Shown here: positions 18,051 to 26,799 of the stretch, piece after piece
Numbering within the stretch: the first letter of the stretch is position 1
Layout of the letters: each line of letters begins with the position of its first letter
Assembly (NCBI RefSeq): GCF_041260665.1
Contig: NZ_JBGCCT010000030.1
Span: forward strand, 1-64,000
Direction of reading: 5' to 3'
DNA from: Catenulispora sp. GP43
GTDB lineage: Bacteria > Actinomycetota > Actinomycetes > Streptomycetales > Catenulisporaceae
DNA length: 64,000 nucleotides
Notes under the pieces: model-generated
What the model was told of the DNA's origin: nothing
The model's input: the letters and a program-made list of their open reading frames with translations, nothing else
Database searches by the model: none
Position numbers and translations under genes: made by a program

Positions 18051-18579
18051 GAACGACGTCCTGCGCGACCACGAGATCCGATCAGCCCTGCTGGAGCTGC
18101 TGGCCGAGGTCGGCACGGTCACGGCCACCGAGGCCGCGAACCGCCTCGGCCACAGCTCCGGACTCTGCTCGTTCCACCTGCGCCAACTCGAACGCCACGG
18201 CCTCATCGAAGAAGCACCGCACACCGGAGGCCGCGCCAGGCCCTGGCGCCTGAAACAGCAGCAGGACGCACCGGCCGACGACCAGTTCGGCGACCTGGCA
18301 CGCGGCCTGGAGGACGAGAGCTGGCAGCGCTGGCTGGACCTGCGCGACCGGGCCCCCGCCGACTGGCCGCGCGAAGAGGCCTTCAGCACGGTCGCCTACC
18401 TGACCGCCGAGGAGATGAAGCAGATCGCCGGCGCGATCCAGAAGATGCTCGCGCGCTACCAGGACCGCGAGCAGCGACCGCTGGCCCGGCCGGAGGGGGC
18501 GCTGCCGGTCGCGCTGATCGCCAGGCTGTTCCCGCTGCTGCCGGAAGCCCCGAACGACACGGAAACGGGCCACGGCTGA
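18049..18579 (+). CDS. Winged-helix (ArsR-like) transcriptional regulator
   Basis: A 176-residue protein with an N-terminal winged-helix domain (about 5-70): LRDHEIRSALLELLAEVGTVTATEAANRLGHSS gives helices 1-3, GLCSFHLRQLERHGLIEEA the recognition helix, and GRARPWRL the wing. The C-terminal half (YLTAEEMKQIAGAIQKMLARY) is helical and may bind a ligand or dimerise. The first codon is GTG 18049, inside the second TTTGCAAA palindrome, with no Shine-Dalgarno, consistent with a leaderless message. Divergent from def, which it probably regulates together with itself. Confidence 0.82.
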   Translation: MNDVLRDHEIRSALLELLAEVGTVTATEAANRLGHSSGLCSFHLRQLERHGLIEEAPHTGGRARPWRLKQQQDAPADDQFGDLARGLEDESWQRWLDLRDRAPADWPREEAFSTVAYLTAEEMKQIAGAIQKMLARYQDREQRPLARPEGALPVALIARLFPLLPEAPNDTETGHG

Positions 18580-18598
18580 GAACAGCCGCGGCCCCGTT
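18563..18598. terminator. Hairpin between convergent regulator and dacB
   Basis: A stem of about 14 bp (AACGGGCCACGGCT pairing with AGCCGCGGCCCCGTT, one bulge and one G-T pair) closes a 4-nt loop at the 3' end of the winged-helix gene. It can serve both strands. Confidence 0.6.
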
Positions 18599-18659
18599 AC
18601 TTCGTCACTTCGTCACTGCGTTACTGCGTTACTGCGTTACTTCGTCTCTTCGTCGGCTG
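18596..18659. repeat. 8-bp tandem repeat array
   Basis: About eight head-to-tail units of consensus GTTACTTC / GTTACTGC / GTCACTTC run between the terminator and the dacB stop codon. The period is exactly 8 bp and the base composition is clearly less GC-rich than the flanks. No dyad symmetry within units. Confidence 0.75.
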
Positions 18660-18664
18660 AGTTC

Positions 18665-20164
18665 CTACCCTCCCCCGCACCCGCACCCCGCCAGCGTCGT
18701 CGCCAGCCGGTCCACCGCGGCCCGCGCCGCGGCGGAGTCCGGCGCCGCGTCCGCCATCAGCGAGAACACCAACAGCTGCCCCGAGCTGTCGCGGACCAGG
18801 CCGGCCAGCGTCACCACCCCGGTCAGCGACCCCGTCTTCGCGCGCACCAGGCCGGCGCCGGCCAGCGACGGCGGGGTCGTGTACCGGCCGTCCTCGGCGA
18901 GCGTGCCGGTGAAGCCGGCCACCGGCAGGCCGGTCAGGGCCGCGCGCAGGTCCGGATGGTTGTCCGCGGCCGCCGCCGACAGGACCCTGACCTCGAAGGC
19001 CGGGGTGATGCTGTCCTTGCGCGACAGGCCGCTGCCGTCCAGCACGTCCAGGCCGGTCACGTCCAGGCCCAGCTTCCCGAGCTCGTCGCGGACCGCCGCC
19101 ACGCCGCCGTCGAACGTCGCCGGCCGGCCGTCGGCCACGGCCACGTGCCGCAGCAGGGCTTCGGCGAGGTCGTTGTCGGAGACCGTGAGCATGTGCTCGA
19201 CCAAGTCGGCCAGGCGCAGCGAGGTGACGTCCGCCAGCTGGGCGCCGGAGCCGGCCGAGGCCGCAGCGGGCTTGCCGGTCACCTGGATGCCGTGCGCGAC
19301 CAGCCGGCTCGCGAAGTCCCCGGCGGCCACCCCGGCCGGGTCGGTCACCCGCGGGCTCAGGTCGTCCGCGGCCCTGGCCCGGCCCTCGTCGACCATCAGG
19401 CCGGTGACCGGCGCGACGTTGCCGTCGGTGTATTCCGGGGACCACGTCGGGTTCAGGCCCGGACCGCTGAAAACCGACGCGTCGTAGCCCAGTGTGACCG
19501 ATTTCACGCCCTCGGCCCGCAGGGCCGCGGCGGTGCGGGCCGCCAGGTCGTCCAACGAGGCCGGCTGGTAGCCCGGATCGGCCGAAGGGCCCTGCGTCGA
19601 CAGCGTCGGGTCACCCCCTCCGACCAGCACGATCGATGCCGTCGCGCCGGAGTTCGGGCCCTGCACCACCCGGGTCGTGAACCGGTCGTCGGGCCCCAGC
19701 GCGGCCAGCGCCGCGACCGCGGTCACCACTTTGTTCGTGGACGCCGGGGCGAACCCGTCGGCGGCGTGATCGTCGAACAACAGCGTCGGCGAAGCGGGGT
19801 CGGCGACCGCGATCCCGACGTGCTTGCCGAGCCCCGGCGCGAGCGTCAGCGGCCCCAGCGCGCCGGCCAGCTCGGCCGCCGTCAGCCCGCCGCCGGGCTT
19901 GTCACCTGCGAGAACAGGATCCAGCGCGGCACCAGCCGGGACGTGGGTGGGCCCGGCGGACCGGCTCGACGGCGCCGGCGGGGACGGCGGCACCACCCCC
20001 TCGGCGACCGGCGTGAGACGGCCCCGCAAGCCGTTCTCGCGTTCGCTCACGCGCTGCCCGCCGGACCACGGACCGGCCGCCCACACGCAGCCCGCGGCCA
20101 GTACGATCCCGAGCGCGGCTGACACAATGGCGGTCGGCAGCGTTCCCGGCACCTGTCTTGCCAC
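18665..20164 (-). CDS. dacB: D-alanyl-D-alanine carboxypeptidase/endopeptidase (PBP4, S13 family)
   Basis: Trims or cleaves peptidoglycan cross-links outside the membrane. The 499-residue protein has an N-terminal hydrophobic anchor or signal (about 8-30), a Pro/Ser-rich linker, and the penicillin-binding motifs PASTNK (SxxK), SDN in MLTVSDNDLAE, and KTGS in VRAKTGSLTGVV. The inserted beta-rich domain typical of S13 enzymes lies between SxxK and SDN. It ends with GCGCGGG. It is divergent from ppa across 95 bp, a conserved pairing. Confidence 0.93.
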   Translation of the reverse strand: MARQVPGTLPTAIVSAALGIVLAAGCVWAAGPWSGGQRVSERENGLRGRLTPVAEGVVPPSPPAPSSRSAGPTHVPAGAALDPVLAGDKPGGGLTAAELAGALGPLTLAPGLGKHVGIAVADPASPTLLFDDHAADGFAPASTNKVVTAVAALAALGPDDRFTTRVVQGPNSGATASIVLVGGGDPTLSTQGPSADPGYQPASLDDLAARTAAALRAEGVKSVTLGYDASVFSGPGLNPTWSPEYTDGNVAPVTGLMVDEGRARAADDLSPRVTDPAGVAAGDFASRLVAHGIQVTGKPAAASAGSGAQLADVTSLRLADLVEHMLTVSDNDLAEALLRHVAVADGRPATFDGGVAAVRDELGKLGLDVTGLDVLDGSGLSRKDSITPAFEVRVLSAAAADNHPDLRAALTGLPVAGFTGTLAEDGRYTTPPSLAGAGLVRAKTGSLTGVVTLAGLVRDSSGQLLVFSLMADAAPDSAAARAAVDRLATTLAGCGCGGG

Positions 20165-20259
20165 TCAGGTCACTCCTTGATCTCGCGAACTCTGTCGTCA
20201 CCGCCTGTCTGGGCGACACTAGTAGCAGCACCTGAAAGCGCGGAAACGAGGAAAGACCA

Positions 20260-20769
20260 ATGGAGTTCGACGTTCTCATCGAGATCCCCAAGGGCCAGCG
20301 CAACAAGTACGAGGTCGACCACAAGACCGGCCGCATACGGCTGGACCGCATGCTTTTCACCTCGATGGTCTACCCGACGGACTACGGCTTCATCGAGGAC
20401 ACGCTGTCCCTGGACGGCGACCCGCTGGACGCCATGGTCCTGCTCGACGAGCCGACCTTCCCGGGCTGCCTGATCCGCTGCCGCGCGATCGGCATGCTGA
20501 ACATGGCCGACGAGGCCGGCGGCGACGACAAGATCCTGTGCGTGCCGGCCACCGACCCGCGCTTCGAGCACCTGCGCGACTACCACCACATCTCCGAGTT
20601 CGAGCGCCAGGAGATCCAGCACTTCTTCACCAGCTACAAGGACCTGGAGCCGGGCAAGGAGGTCCACCACGCCGAGTGGCAGAACCGGGCCCAGGCCGAG
20701 ACCGAGATCCAGCGCTCCTACAAGCGGTTCGAGGAGCTGCCGGAGGAGGAGAAGATCCACCACCTGTAG
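20260..20769 (+). CDS. ppa: Inorganic pyrophosphatase (family I)
   Basis: Hydrolyses pyrophosphate released by biosynthesis. The 169-residue protein begins [18 protein letters not shown] and contains the metal-binding signature [29 protein letters not shown] and [21 protein letters not shown] lies 5 nt before the ATG. Normal length for actinobacterial soluble PPases. A membrane pyrophosphatase is encoded at 31514-33949. Confidence 0.97.
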   Translation: MEFDVLIEIPKGQRNKYEVDHKTGRIRLDRMLFTSMVYPTDYGFIEDTLSLDGDPLDAMVLLDEPTFPGCLIRCRAIGMLNMADEAGGDDKILCVPATDPRFEHLRDYHHISEFERQEIQHFFTSYKDLEPGKEVHHAEWQNRAQAETEIQRSYKRFEELPEEEKIHHL

Positions 20770-20865
20770 ACGGTCCGCGCCATACAGTGGCGGTGACCCA
20801 GACAGTGGCAGTGACCACCGGCTGGCCTCAGCCCGGACCGGCCCGGTGGACGGTGAGAACGTCAG

Positions 20866-20899
20866 AAGCCCCCGGCGGGAGTGATCCCGCCGGGGGCTT
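20866..20899. terminator. Strong terminator after ppa
   Basis: A perfect 15-bp stem AAGCCCCCGGCGGGA / TCCCGCCGGGGGCTT with a GTGA loop. It is followed by TCGCGG rather than a T-tract. It also faces the end of the minus-strand regulator at 20954. Confidence 0.9.
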
Positions 20900-20953
20900 C
20901 GCGGTGCGGAACGGCTTCGCCGCTGCGGCGCCCCCCCTCGGACCGCGTCCTCG

Positions 20954-22000
20954 TCAATCTGCGTCGTCGTCACCTCTATGACCCCGGCGCGCGCCGGATT
21001 GTGACATCCCCGCCAGAGAATCTCCGAGCGGGCTTCGCGCGTACAGCACACTGCGGCCGTGCCGGGCCCGCGACGTGAGCCCGGCGTTCAGGAGCACCTT
21101 GAGATGCTGGCTCACCGCTCCCGGCGTCACCTGGAGCTGCCGGGCCAGCTCGGTGGTGGTCACCGGCTCGGCGAGCATCAGCAGCAGCCGGGCCCGCGGC
21201 GCCCCGAGGAGCCGCTCCAGCGCCGGTCCCGGCGGCGGCGGGACCACGCGCTCGGCCAGCGTGGCCAGCCCGCGGGCCGGGTAGAGGATCCAGGGCTCCG
21301 AGGCCGGATCGATCTGGCTCACCGCCCCGTGCGCGAAGCAGGTCGGCGCGAGCACCACGCCCCGCCCGGCGGCCGGGACGTTGTACGTGGGGACGGCGGG
21401 GGCGTAGACGGTGGCCCCCCAGGCGATCGTCAGCCGCCGGCCGTCCCAGGTGAGCCGGTCGGTCAGGCCGGTGAACACCGCGGCGGCCCCGCGCTCGACC
21501 AGCGTCCGGGCCCGGTACACGATGTCGGCCTCCAGCACCGACCGGGCCCGCGACCACCACTCCGGCGCCAGGCACGTCTCCCAGTAGGCCTCGAGCTCGT
21601 CGGCGATCTCGGTCAGCAGCCCGCCGGGATCCCGCCGGGCGCGGGCCAGCCGGGCCGGGACGGCCCCGTCGATCTCGACGAAGGTGCGCTGCAGCTCCGG
21701 CCAGATCCGCTCCGGCGGGGTGGCCCGCAGCACCGCCAGCTCCCGGTGGAAGTCCGGCCACGGGGTCGTGGGCCGCGGGGTGAGGAAGTCGGGGATCCAG
21801 CGCCAGGAGCCGACCAGCGCGGTGAGCAGTTCGGTGTCGAGGCGCTCGAAGGCCGGGCGCATGCGGTTGAACAGCGGCACCTGCGTGGCGTAGTAGCCGA
21901 AATGGGTCCACATGCGCAGACTCATGCCGGCCTCCAGGAGCGCCGAGCAGGCGAAGGAGGTGGTGGCCAGTTCGTCCAGGCCCAGTTCGAACGTGATCAT
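20954..22000 (-). CDS. DUF5937/ArsR-type transcriptional regulator
   Basis: A 348-residue regulator with a large N-terminal ligand or oligomerisation region (DUF5937-like: ITFELGLDELATTSFACSAL at the start, GRGVVLAPTCFAHG later). A C-terminal ArsR winged helix covers about 255-330 (LLLMLAEPVTTTELARQLQVTPGAVSQHLKVLLNAGL, then the wing RHGRSVLYARS). It is divergent from an MFS transporter, and the paired repeat ATTCAGC-N5-GCTGAAT overlaps its own start codon, so repression of both genes is likely. This pairing is common for efflux regulation in actinobacteria. Confidence 0.85.
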   Translation of the reverse strand: MITFELGLDELATTSFACSALLEAGMSLRMWTHFGYYATQVPLFNRMRPAFERLDTELLTALVGSWRWIPDFLTPRPTTPWPDFHRELAVLRATPPERIWPELQRTFVEIDGAVPARLARARRDPGGLLTEIADELEAYWETCLAPEWWSRARSVLEADIVYRARTLVERGAAAVFTGLTDRLTWDGRRLTIAWGATVYAPAVPTYNVPAAGRGVVLAPTCFAHGAVSQIDPASEPWILYPARGLATLAERVVPPPPGPALERLLGAPRARLLLMLAEPVTTTELARQLQVTPGAVSQHLKVLLNAGLTSRARHGRSVLYARSPLGDSLAGMSQSGARRGHRGDDDAD

Positions 22001-22017
22001 TCAGCCCCCCGCTGAAT
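21999..22017. promoter_or_regulatory. Candidate operator ATTCAGC-N5-GCTGAAT
   Basis: Perfect 7-bp inverted repeats separated by CCCCC. The left arm includes part of the start codon of the minus-strand regulator; the MFS gene starts 40 bp further on. Well placed for autorepression and control of the transporter. Confidence 0.65.
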
Positions 22018-22056
22018 CGATTCCGGCCACGATGCTAGCCGGGTTGTGCTGATCCC

Positions 22057-23343
22057 ATGACAACGACCTCCACCCGGCCGCGGGCTTCGAGCCCGGACTC
22101 GGCGCCGCCGCCGGGCAGTCCGCGCCGCCGGCTCGAACTCGCGACGTTCGTCAGCAGCTTCGGGAACGGCTTGTACCTGACGGTCTCAGCGCTCTACTTC
22201 ACCCGCGTGCTCGGCTTCGGCGCGGCGCGGGTCGGCCTGGTGCTGACCGTGGCCGGGCTGGCCGGCGTGCTGGCGAGCCTGCCGGCGGGCCGGGCCGCGG
22301 ACCGGTTCGGGATCAAGCCGGTGTACACACTACTGCTCGCCGCCGAGGCGGTGACGGTCGGCGCGCTGGCGTTCTGCACGTCGTTCTGGATGTTCGCGGC
22401 GGTGGCCTGCTTGTCCACAGCTGTGGACCGCGCGGCGTCGGCAGTCCGGCAGGCGCTCTACGCGCGGGCCTTCGACCCTCGGACCCGGGTCGCTGACCGC
22501 GCGGCGATCCGGGCCGTGACGAACGTGGCGATCGGGGTGGGCGCCGCGACGGCCGCGCTGGTTCTGCAGGCCGACAGCCGGTGGCTGTTCCAGGCGGCGA
22601 TCCTGGCCAATGCGCTGAGTTTCCTGGGGATCGCGGCGCTGCTGCCGGGGATCGCGCTGCGCGGGGCGGACGGGGCCGGGGCCGCCGCCACCGCCGCCAC
22701 CACCGACGCCGATGCCGACTCCCCGGTCGCCCGCCCCTCGGCGAAGATCCGCGTGGCCCGGCCCTACCAGGCGGTCGCGGCCCTCAACGCGGCCATGACG
22801 CTCCAGTTCGCCTTCTTCGACATCGGCCTGCCGCTGTGGCTGCTCCAGGAAACCCGCGCGCCGCGGTTCATGGTCTCCGGGATGCTGATCCTGAACACCG
22901 CGCTGGTGGTGCTGTTCCAGGTGCGGGTGGCGCGCCGGGTGACCGGGATCGCGGCGGCGGCCCGGGCGACGGGGGCCGGCGGGCTGGTGCTCGGCGGCGC
23001 GTGCATGGTGACGGCGTGTGCCAAGGGGCTGTCGCCGGCCGCGGCAGTCGCCGTGCTGGTGCTCGCGGCGGTGCTCCTGACCGCCGGCGAGGTGCTGACC
23101 CAGGCCGGTGCCTGGACCCTGAGCTACGACCTCGCCGACGACCGGGCGATCGGTGCGTACCAGGGGGTCTTCAACGCGGGCACCGCGGCGGGTCAGATGG
23201 TCGGGCCGCTGGTCGTCACCCAGGCCGCGATCCGGCACGGAGTGGCCGGGTGGGCGGTGCTGGCGGCCGTCTTCGCGGTGGCGGGCTCGGCGATGGTGCC
23301 GACGGCGCGGTGGGCCGCCGGGACGCGGCCGTCCGAACCCTGA
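22057..23343 (+). CDS. MFS transporter
   Basis: A 428-residue major facilitator, probably a proton-driven drug or metabolite exporter. About twelve hydrophobic helices are visible, with a central cytoplasmic loop (about 200-235, Ala/Asp-rich). The MFS motif after helix 2 is PAGRAADRFGIKPVY, and the later GVFNAGTAAGQMVGPLV resembles the antiporter motif C region. The polar N-terminus has about 30 residues. The substrate cannot be told. It is divergent from the ArsR-type regulator that probably controls it. Confidence 0.9.
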   Translation: MTTTSTRPRASSPDSAPPPGSPRRRLELATFVSSFGNGLYLTVSALYFTRVLGFGAARVGLVLTVAGLAGVLASLPAGRAADRFGIKPVYTLLLAAEAVTVGALAFCTSFWMFAAVACLSTAVDRAASAVRQALYARAFDPRTRVADRAAIRAVTNVAIGVGAATAALVLQADSRWLFQAAILANALSFLGIAALLPGIALRGADGAGAAATAATTDADADSPVARPSAKIRVARPYQAVAALNAAMTLQFAFFDIGLPLWLLQETRAPRFMVSGMLILNTALVVLFQVRVARRVTGIAAAARATGAGGLVLGGACMVTACAKGLSPAAAVAVLVLAAVLLTAGEVLTQAGAWTLSYDLADDRAIGAYQGVFNAGTAAGQMVGPLVVTQAAIRHGVAGWAVLAAVFAVAGSAMVPTARWAAGTRPSEP

Positions 23344-23417
23344 CAAGCCGGTTGGCAGCGGCTTGCCGCGGGCCGCTAGCATCGGCCCCTTCGCGACCGG
23401 CGAGAGGGGCCGCAGCC

Positions 23418-24191
23418 ATGAGCAAGTACCGGGTCAACGTCTGCCTGCCGCCGGCGGCGCTGTCCGACGTCGAGGGCGCGCTGGCCGAGGCGATGGCGCC
23501 GTTCGACATGAACCGCGGCGACACCTTCGACCCGGAGGCCACCTGGGACTGGTACCGCGTCGACGCCGGCCGCCAGCGCTTCGCCGTGAAGCCCCGCCAC
23601 GACGGCGACCCCCGCCTGATCCACGCCGACCCGGTCGTCGTCGGCGCCCCGCACCAACCGCTCCGCTGCGACGGCGGCCCCCGCGGCCTGCTGGACTTCG
23701 ACGCCTGCCGCCGCGCCGCCCGCACCGAGGCCCGGGCCTACTGGCAGGCGCAGCAGGACGACTTCCAACGCCTGGTCGCCGACCACCCGCCGGCCGAGCC
23801 GCTCACCGCGTTCCTGGCCCGCCACGCCGCCGACCCCGAGGGCTACCCCCGCACCGAGGCGGTCGCCGACCACCACGCCCAGCCGCTCATCAAGGCCCTG
23901 AACCACCAGTCGGTCTTCGAACGCTACCCGAGCCTGGGCGCCTGGGTCCTGGGCCCCGACACGGACCCGATCACCATCTACAGCCGCGACCCCGAGCCCG
24001 GCTTCGAGCTGGCCGAGACCTGGGCCGTGGCCCGTGCCGCCCTGCTCACCCTGGACGGCGAGTGGACCGGCATCAAGCCCTACACCCCGGCCCCGGACGA
24101 GGAGAGCGACACGTTCGCGCGGCGGTCCACGGCGTATCTGGAGGAGTTGGACGAGGACTGCGTGGTCGTTCGGCTGCTGTGCCACTGCTGA
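23418..24191 (+). CDS. Hypothetical protein
   Basis: A 257-residue soluble protein that I do not recognise. It begins MSKYRVNVCLPPA, a strand-like start, followed by an acidic helix. It is rich in aromatic and charged residues (TWDWYRVDAGRQRFAVKPRHDGDPR, then the Arg/Glu/Trp-rich central helix). A pair of adjacent Asp-rich loops (GPDTDPITIYSRDPEPGFELAETW) follows, and the product ends CHC. GAGAGGGG upstream supports the ATG at 23418. It has strong GC3 coding bias, so it is a real gene. It follows the MFS gene by 74 bp and may share its transcript. Confidence 0.72.
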   Translation: MSKYRVNVCLPPAALSDVEGALAEAMAPFDMNRGDTFDPEATWDWYRVDAGRQRFAVKPRHDGDPRLIHADPVVVGAPHQPLRCDGGPRGLLDFDACRRAARTEARAYWQAQQDDFQRLVADHPPAEPLTAFLARHAADPEGYPRTEAVADHHAQPLIKALNHQSVFERYPSLGAWVLGPDTDPITIYSRDPEPGFELAETWAVARAALLTLDGEWTGIKPYTPAPDEESDTFARRSTAYLEELDEDCVVVRLLCHC

Positions 24192-24215
24192 ACCGCAGCG
24201 CCCGCGCCCGACCCC

Positions 24216-24689
24216 TCACGCCTCCGCGAACCACGTCTTCTCCCCGCCGTCGAGGTACTGCTTCACATAACCCTGATGCCGCGCCGGCAACTCCGGCAGC
24301 TCCGCGATCGGGAACCACCCCACGTCCACCGACTCGTCGTCGTTGACCCGCGCGGTCCCACCGGTCGGCGTGCAGACGAACGCCACGTCCATGAACACCG
24401 TCTCGTCGCCGTTGGCGTGCGTGAAGCGGCCGGTCACGTCCACCGCCAGCACCCGTTCGGCCCGCGCCGTCACCCCGGTCTCCTCCAGGATCTCGCGCAC
24501 GATCCCGACCGCCGGCTGCTCCCCCGGGTCCAGGCATCCCGTGACGAGCGTCCACTGGAGGTTGTCGGCGCGCCGCACCAACAGCACCCGCTGCGCGTCG
24601 TCGACGACGAGGCCGGTGACCCCGGGCAGCCACAGCAGGTCGTGGCCTATCTTCTTGCGGATGTCGACGATGAACTCCGGAATCGGCAT
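24216..24689 (-). CDS. Nudix hydrolase
   Basis: Hydrolyses a nucleoside diphosphate linked to another moiety; the exact substrate is unknown. The Nudix box is complete: GCLDPGEQPAVGIVREILEETGV (G-x5-E-x7-REVxEExG). At 157 residues it is a minimal single-domain enzyme. The N-terminal IRKKIGHDLLWLPGVTGLVVDD is typical of actinobacterial Nudix proteins annotated as MutT-like. It ends 25 bp from the convergent unknown gene. Confidence 0.9.
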   Translation of the reverse strand: MPIPEFIVDIRKKIGHDLLWLPGVTGLVVDDAQRVLLVRRADNLQWTLVTGCLDPGEQPAVGIVREILEETGVTARAERVLAVDVTGRFTHANGDETVFMDVAFVCTPTGGTARVNDDESVDVGWFPIAELPELPARHQGYVKQYLDGGEKTWFAEA

Positions 24690-24715
24690 GCTGTCACGCT
24701 ATCGGGCCCGGGTTT

Positions 24716-25819
24716 CTAAGGGCGTCCGTAGAAGGCGGGCGTCCCGTTGATCCACAGCGACTGCTGCTCGACCACCCCGCCGGGGTGCGGGGCCTGGATG
24801 ATGCTGTCGTTCCCGATATAGACGGCCTCGTGGTAGATCGTGTGCGGGTTGCCGGCGTCCTCCGCCCAGAAGACCAGGTCGCCGGGCCGCAGCTGGGCGT
24901 AGGTGAGCGGGTGCATCGCCAGGTACTGCCATTGCGCGGGGTGCGGGTAGGACCAGCCGCCGGCTTCCAGGCCGCGCATCGCCAGGCCCGAGCAGTCGAA
25001 GACGTCGGGGCCCGCGCCGCCCCAGACGTAGGGCTTGCCGAGTTGCGCGTAGATGTAGTTCAGCATCAGGCGGACCGCGCCTCCGGCCGACGGCATGGGG
25101 CTTGCGGAGGCGGTCGGAGTCCACGTCGACGCGCCGTCGGCGACTGCGGGCGCCTGCGTGTGCGCCGCGCCGCCGGACGCGGACGCGGACCCGGACGCGG
25201 ACGACGCCGCTGCCGACTGCCGCGCCGCCGCCTGCTGCGCCGCCAGGGCCGCTGCCGCTGCCGCTGCCGACTGCCGCACCGCCGCCTGCTGCGCCGCCAG
25301 GGCCGCCAGCCCGGCCTCGTGCTGCCGCTCCAGCCCGAGCTCAAGCCCCTGCGCCGCCGCCAGGTCAGGGCCCTGCCGGTAGGTCTCGGCGGCGAACGTC
25401 CCGAGGCGCTGCTCGGCCTGGTGCTGCGCGTCCAGGGCCGCGACGGCGCGGTTCCGCGCCGCGGCGGCCGCCTGGGCCGCCGTCGCCGCCTGCGCCACGG
25501 CGGTGTCGTACGCCTCCGCGGCCAGGCCGACGCGCGCCAGGAGGGTGTGCAGGCGGGCGCTCGCCGCGTCCAGGGCCTCCTGGATGTGGTCGGCGGCGGA
25601 CTGGCGGTCGCGGACGTCGGCCTCGGCCCGGTCGACGGCGTCCTGGCCGGGGAACTGGCCGGGCGTCTGGCCGAGCGTCCGACTGGGGATCTGGCGTGGT
25701 GCCTGGCCGGGCGTCACCGGAGTGCCCGGGTCGGCGTGCGCCGCGGCGCCGAGCAGCGCCGCCGTCAGGACCGTGGCCGTGACGAGCGCCGCCCGCCGAC
25801 CGTGCCCGCGTCCCCGCAT
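24716..25819 (-). CDS. NlpC/P60 cell-wall endopeptidase
   Basis: A secreted gamma-D-glutamyl-diamino-acid peptidase of the RipA type that cuts peptidoglycan stems. It has a signal peptide (about 1-29, cut near AHA-D) and an Ala/Gln-rich coiled-coil region (about 60-205). That region holds an internal repeat, LAAQQAAVRQSAAA and LAAQQAAARQSAAA. A Ser/Pro linker and the catalytic domain (about 248-367) follow. Catalytic Cys276 is in DVFDCSGL and His330 in YHEAVYIG. GGAAGGAG 6 nt before the ATG at 25819 fixes the start. About 220 bp separate it from the GNAT gene upstream. Confidence 0.92.
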   Translation of the reverse strand: MRGRGHGRRAALVTATVLTAALLGAAAHADPGTPVTPGQAPRQIPSRTLGQTPGQFPGQDAVDRAEADVRDRQSAADHIQEALDAASARLHTLLARVGLAAEAYDTAVAQAATAAQAAAAARNRAVAALDAQHQAEQRLGTFAAETYRQGPDLAAAQGLELGLERQHEAGLAALAAQQAAVRQSAAAAAAALAAQQAAARQSAAASSASGSASASGGAAHTQAPAVADGASTWTPTASASPMPSAGGAVRLMLNYIYAQLGKPYVWGGAGPDVFDCSGLAMRGLEAGGWSYPHPAQWQYLAMHPLTYAQLRPGDLVFWAEDAGNPHTIYHEAVYIGNDSIIQAPHPGGVVEQQSLWINGTPAFYGRP

Positions 25820-26042
25820 GCCGAACTCCTTCCGCGCCGCCCGAGTGGGTGAGTGAGTGTCCGAATGGCTGTGGGATGAGCTACCCACCGCCACCGGCGA
25901 CTTTTCATCACAAAATGGGCGATATGCGCGAACCGTGGTCAGACGGCCGGAGGTTTCCACCGAACGAGGGAATCCGCGAACGACCGGACCCGAAAACGAT
26001 CACAGGCCCCTGTCCCGCGGCACCGGGATCACCCCGCCAAGA
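25820..26042. other. Leader and promoter region of the NlpC/P60 gene
   Basis: A 223-bp gap that includes an AT-richer patch (about 25895-25925) and is likely to hold the promoter. I looked for a c-di-AMP (ydaO-type) riboswitch, often found before such genes, and could not match its conserved core. No gene was seen. Confidence 0.4.
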
Positions 26043-26588
26043 TCACAAAGCCCTGCGGTACCGGGTCTCGTCCAGCACCTCGGCCCCGGCCTCGAACCCC
26101 GAGACCCCGCCGTCGTGCCGCCACCCGGTGCGCTCGTAGAACGCCCGCGACGCGCTGTTGATCGCCAGCACCCACAGGGTCGCCTCGTGGTAGCCCGCCT
26201 CCCGCAGCCGCCGCAGCGCGGCCTCCTGCAGCCGGGAGCCGATCCCCAGTCGCCAGATCGCCGGGTCGACGTATATGGCGTTGAGCTCCCCCACGCTGCC
26301 CTCGGCCGCGTCCTCGTCGCGGCTCGGCCCCACCGAGGCGAACCCGGAGACCACCCCGCCGACCTCGGCGACCAGCACCACCATCCGCCGCGCCGCCCGA
26401 TCGGCCAGCATCCGCCGGGCACTGAGCACGAAACCGTCCACCGACAGCCCGGCCAGGTAGTCCGCCGGCATCAGCCCCGAATAGGCGACCTGCCACGCCG
26501 CGTGCCGCACCCGCCCGATCTCCTCGGCGTCCCCGGCCACCGCCTCACGGATGGCGATGCCATGGGCCGGACGCGTGCTCGAACTCAT
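26043..26588 (-). CDS. GNAT-family N-acetyltransferase
   Basis: A 181-residue acetyl-CoA-dependent acetyltransferase with the GNAT fold: IREAVAGDAEEIGRVRHAAW at the start, ELNAIYVDPAIWRLGIGSRLQEAAL carrying the acetyl-CoA loop (R-L-G-I-G-S), and LWVLAINSASRAFYERTGW near the end. The acceptor is unknown. An ATG at 26597 is also in frame; the CATAAT spanning it could be a -10 element, which would favour the 26588 start of a leaderless message. Confidence 0.85.
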   Translation of the reverse strand: MSSSTRPAHGIAIREAVAGDAEEIGRVRHAAWQVAYSGLMPADYLAGLSVDGFVLSARRMLADRAARRMVVLVAEVGGVVSGFASVGPSRDEDAAEGSVGELNAIYVDPAIWRLGIGSRLQEAALRRLREAGYHEATLWVLAINSASRAFYERTGWRHDGGVSGFEAGAEVLDETRYRRAL

Positions 26589-26799
26589 GCGCGTCATTAT
26601 GACCGGTCAAGCCGGGACCGGGTCGGGCGAACGCGCCAAGGCGGGTGGTCAGCGGTCCCGCCATGAGGGGCGTGCCGGCTCGGCGACCGGCCCGGACCGG
26701 CGGCCGGGAACCCGCCGGGCGGAGGCGTGATCCGGCTGGCCCGGGCCTGTTCGGCAGGCTCGCCCGTCACTCCTCCGACCGACAGCGACCCTGTCCGCC
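26589..26799. other. Gap between topA and the GNAT gene
   Basis: About 210 bases, GC-rich, with no convincing gene, hairpin terminator or repeat seen apart from short GGCCGG-type inverted pieces. Confidence 0.4.

Noticed and set aside
25150-25310. A possible CRISPR-like array in GC-rich repeats
   Set aside because: The repeats encode the Ala/Gln coiled coil of the NlpC/P60 protein, with no unique spacers of constant length.
25820-26042. A c-di-AMP riboswitch before the NlpC/P60 gene
   Set aside because: Such genes often have one, but I could not match the conserved core segments in this leader.
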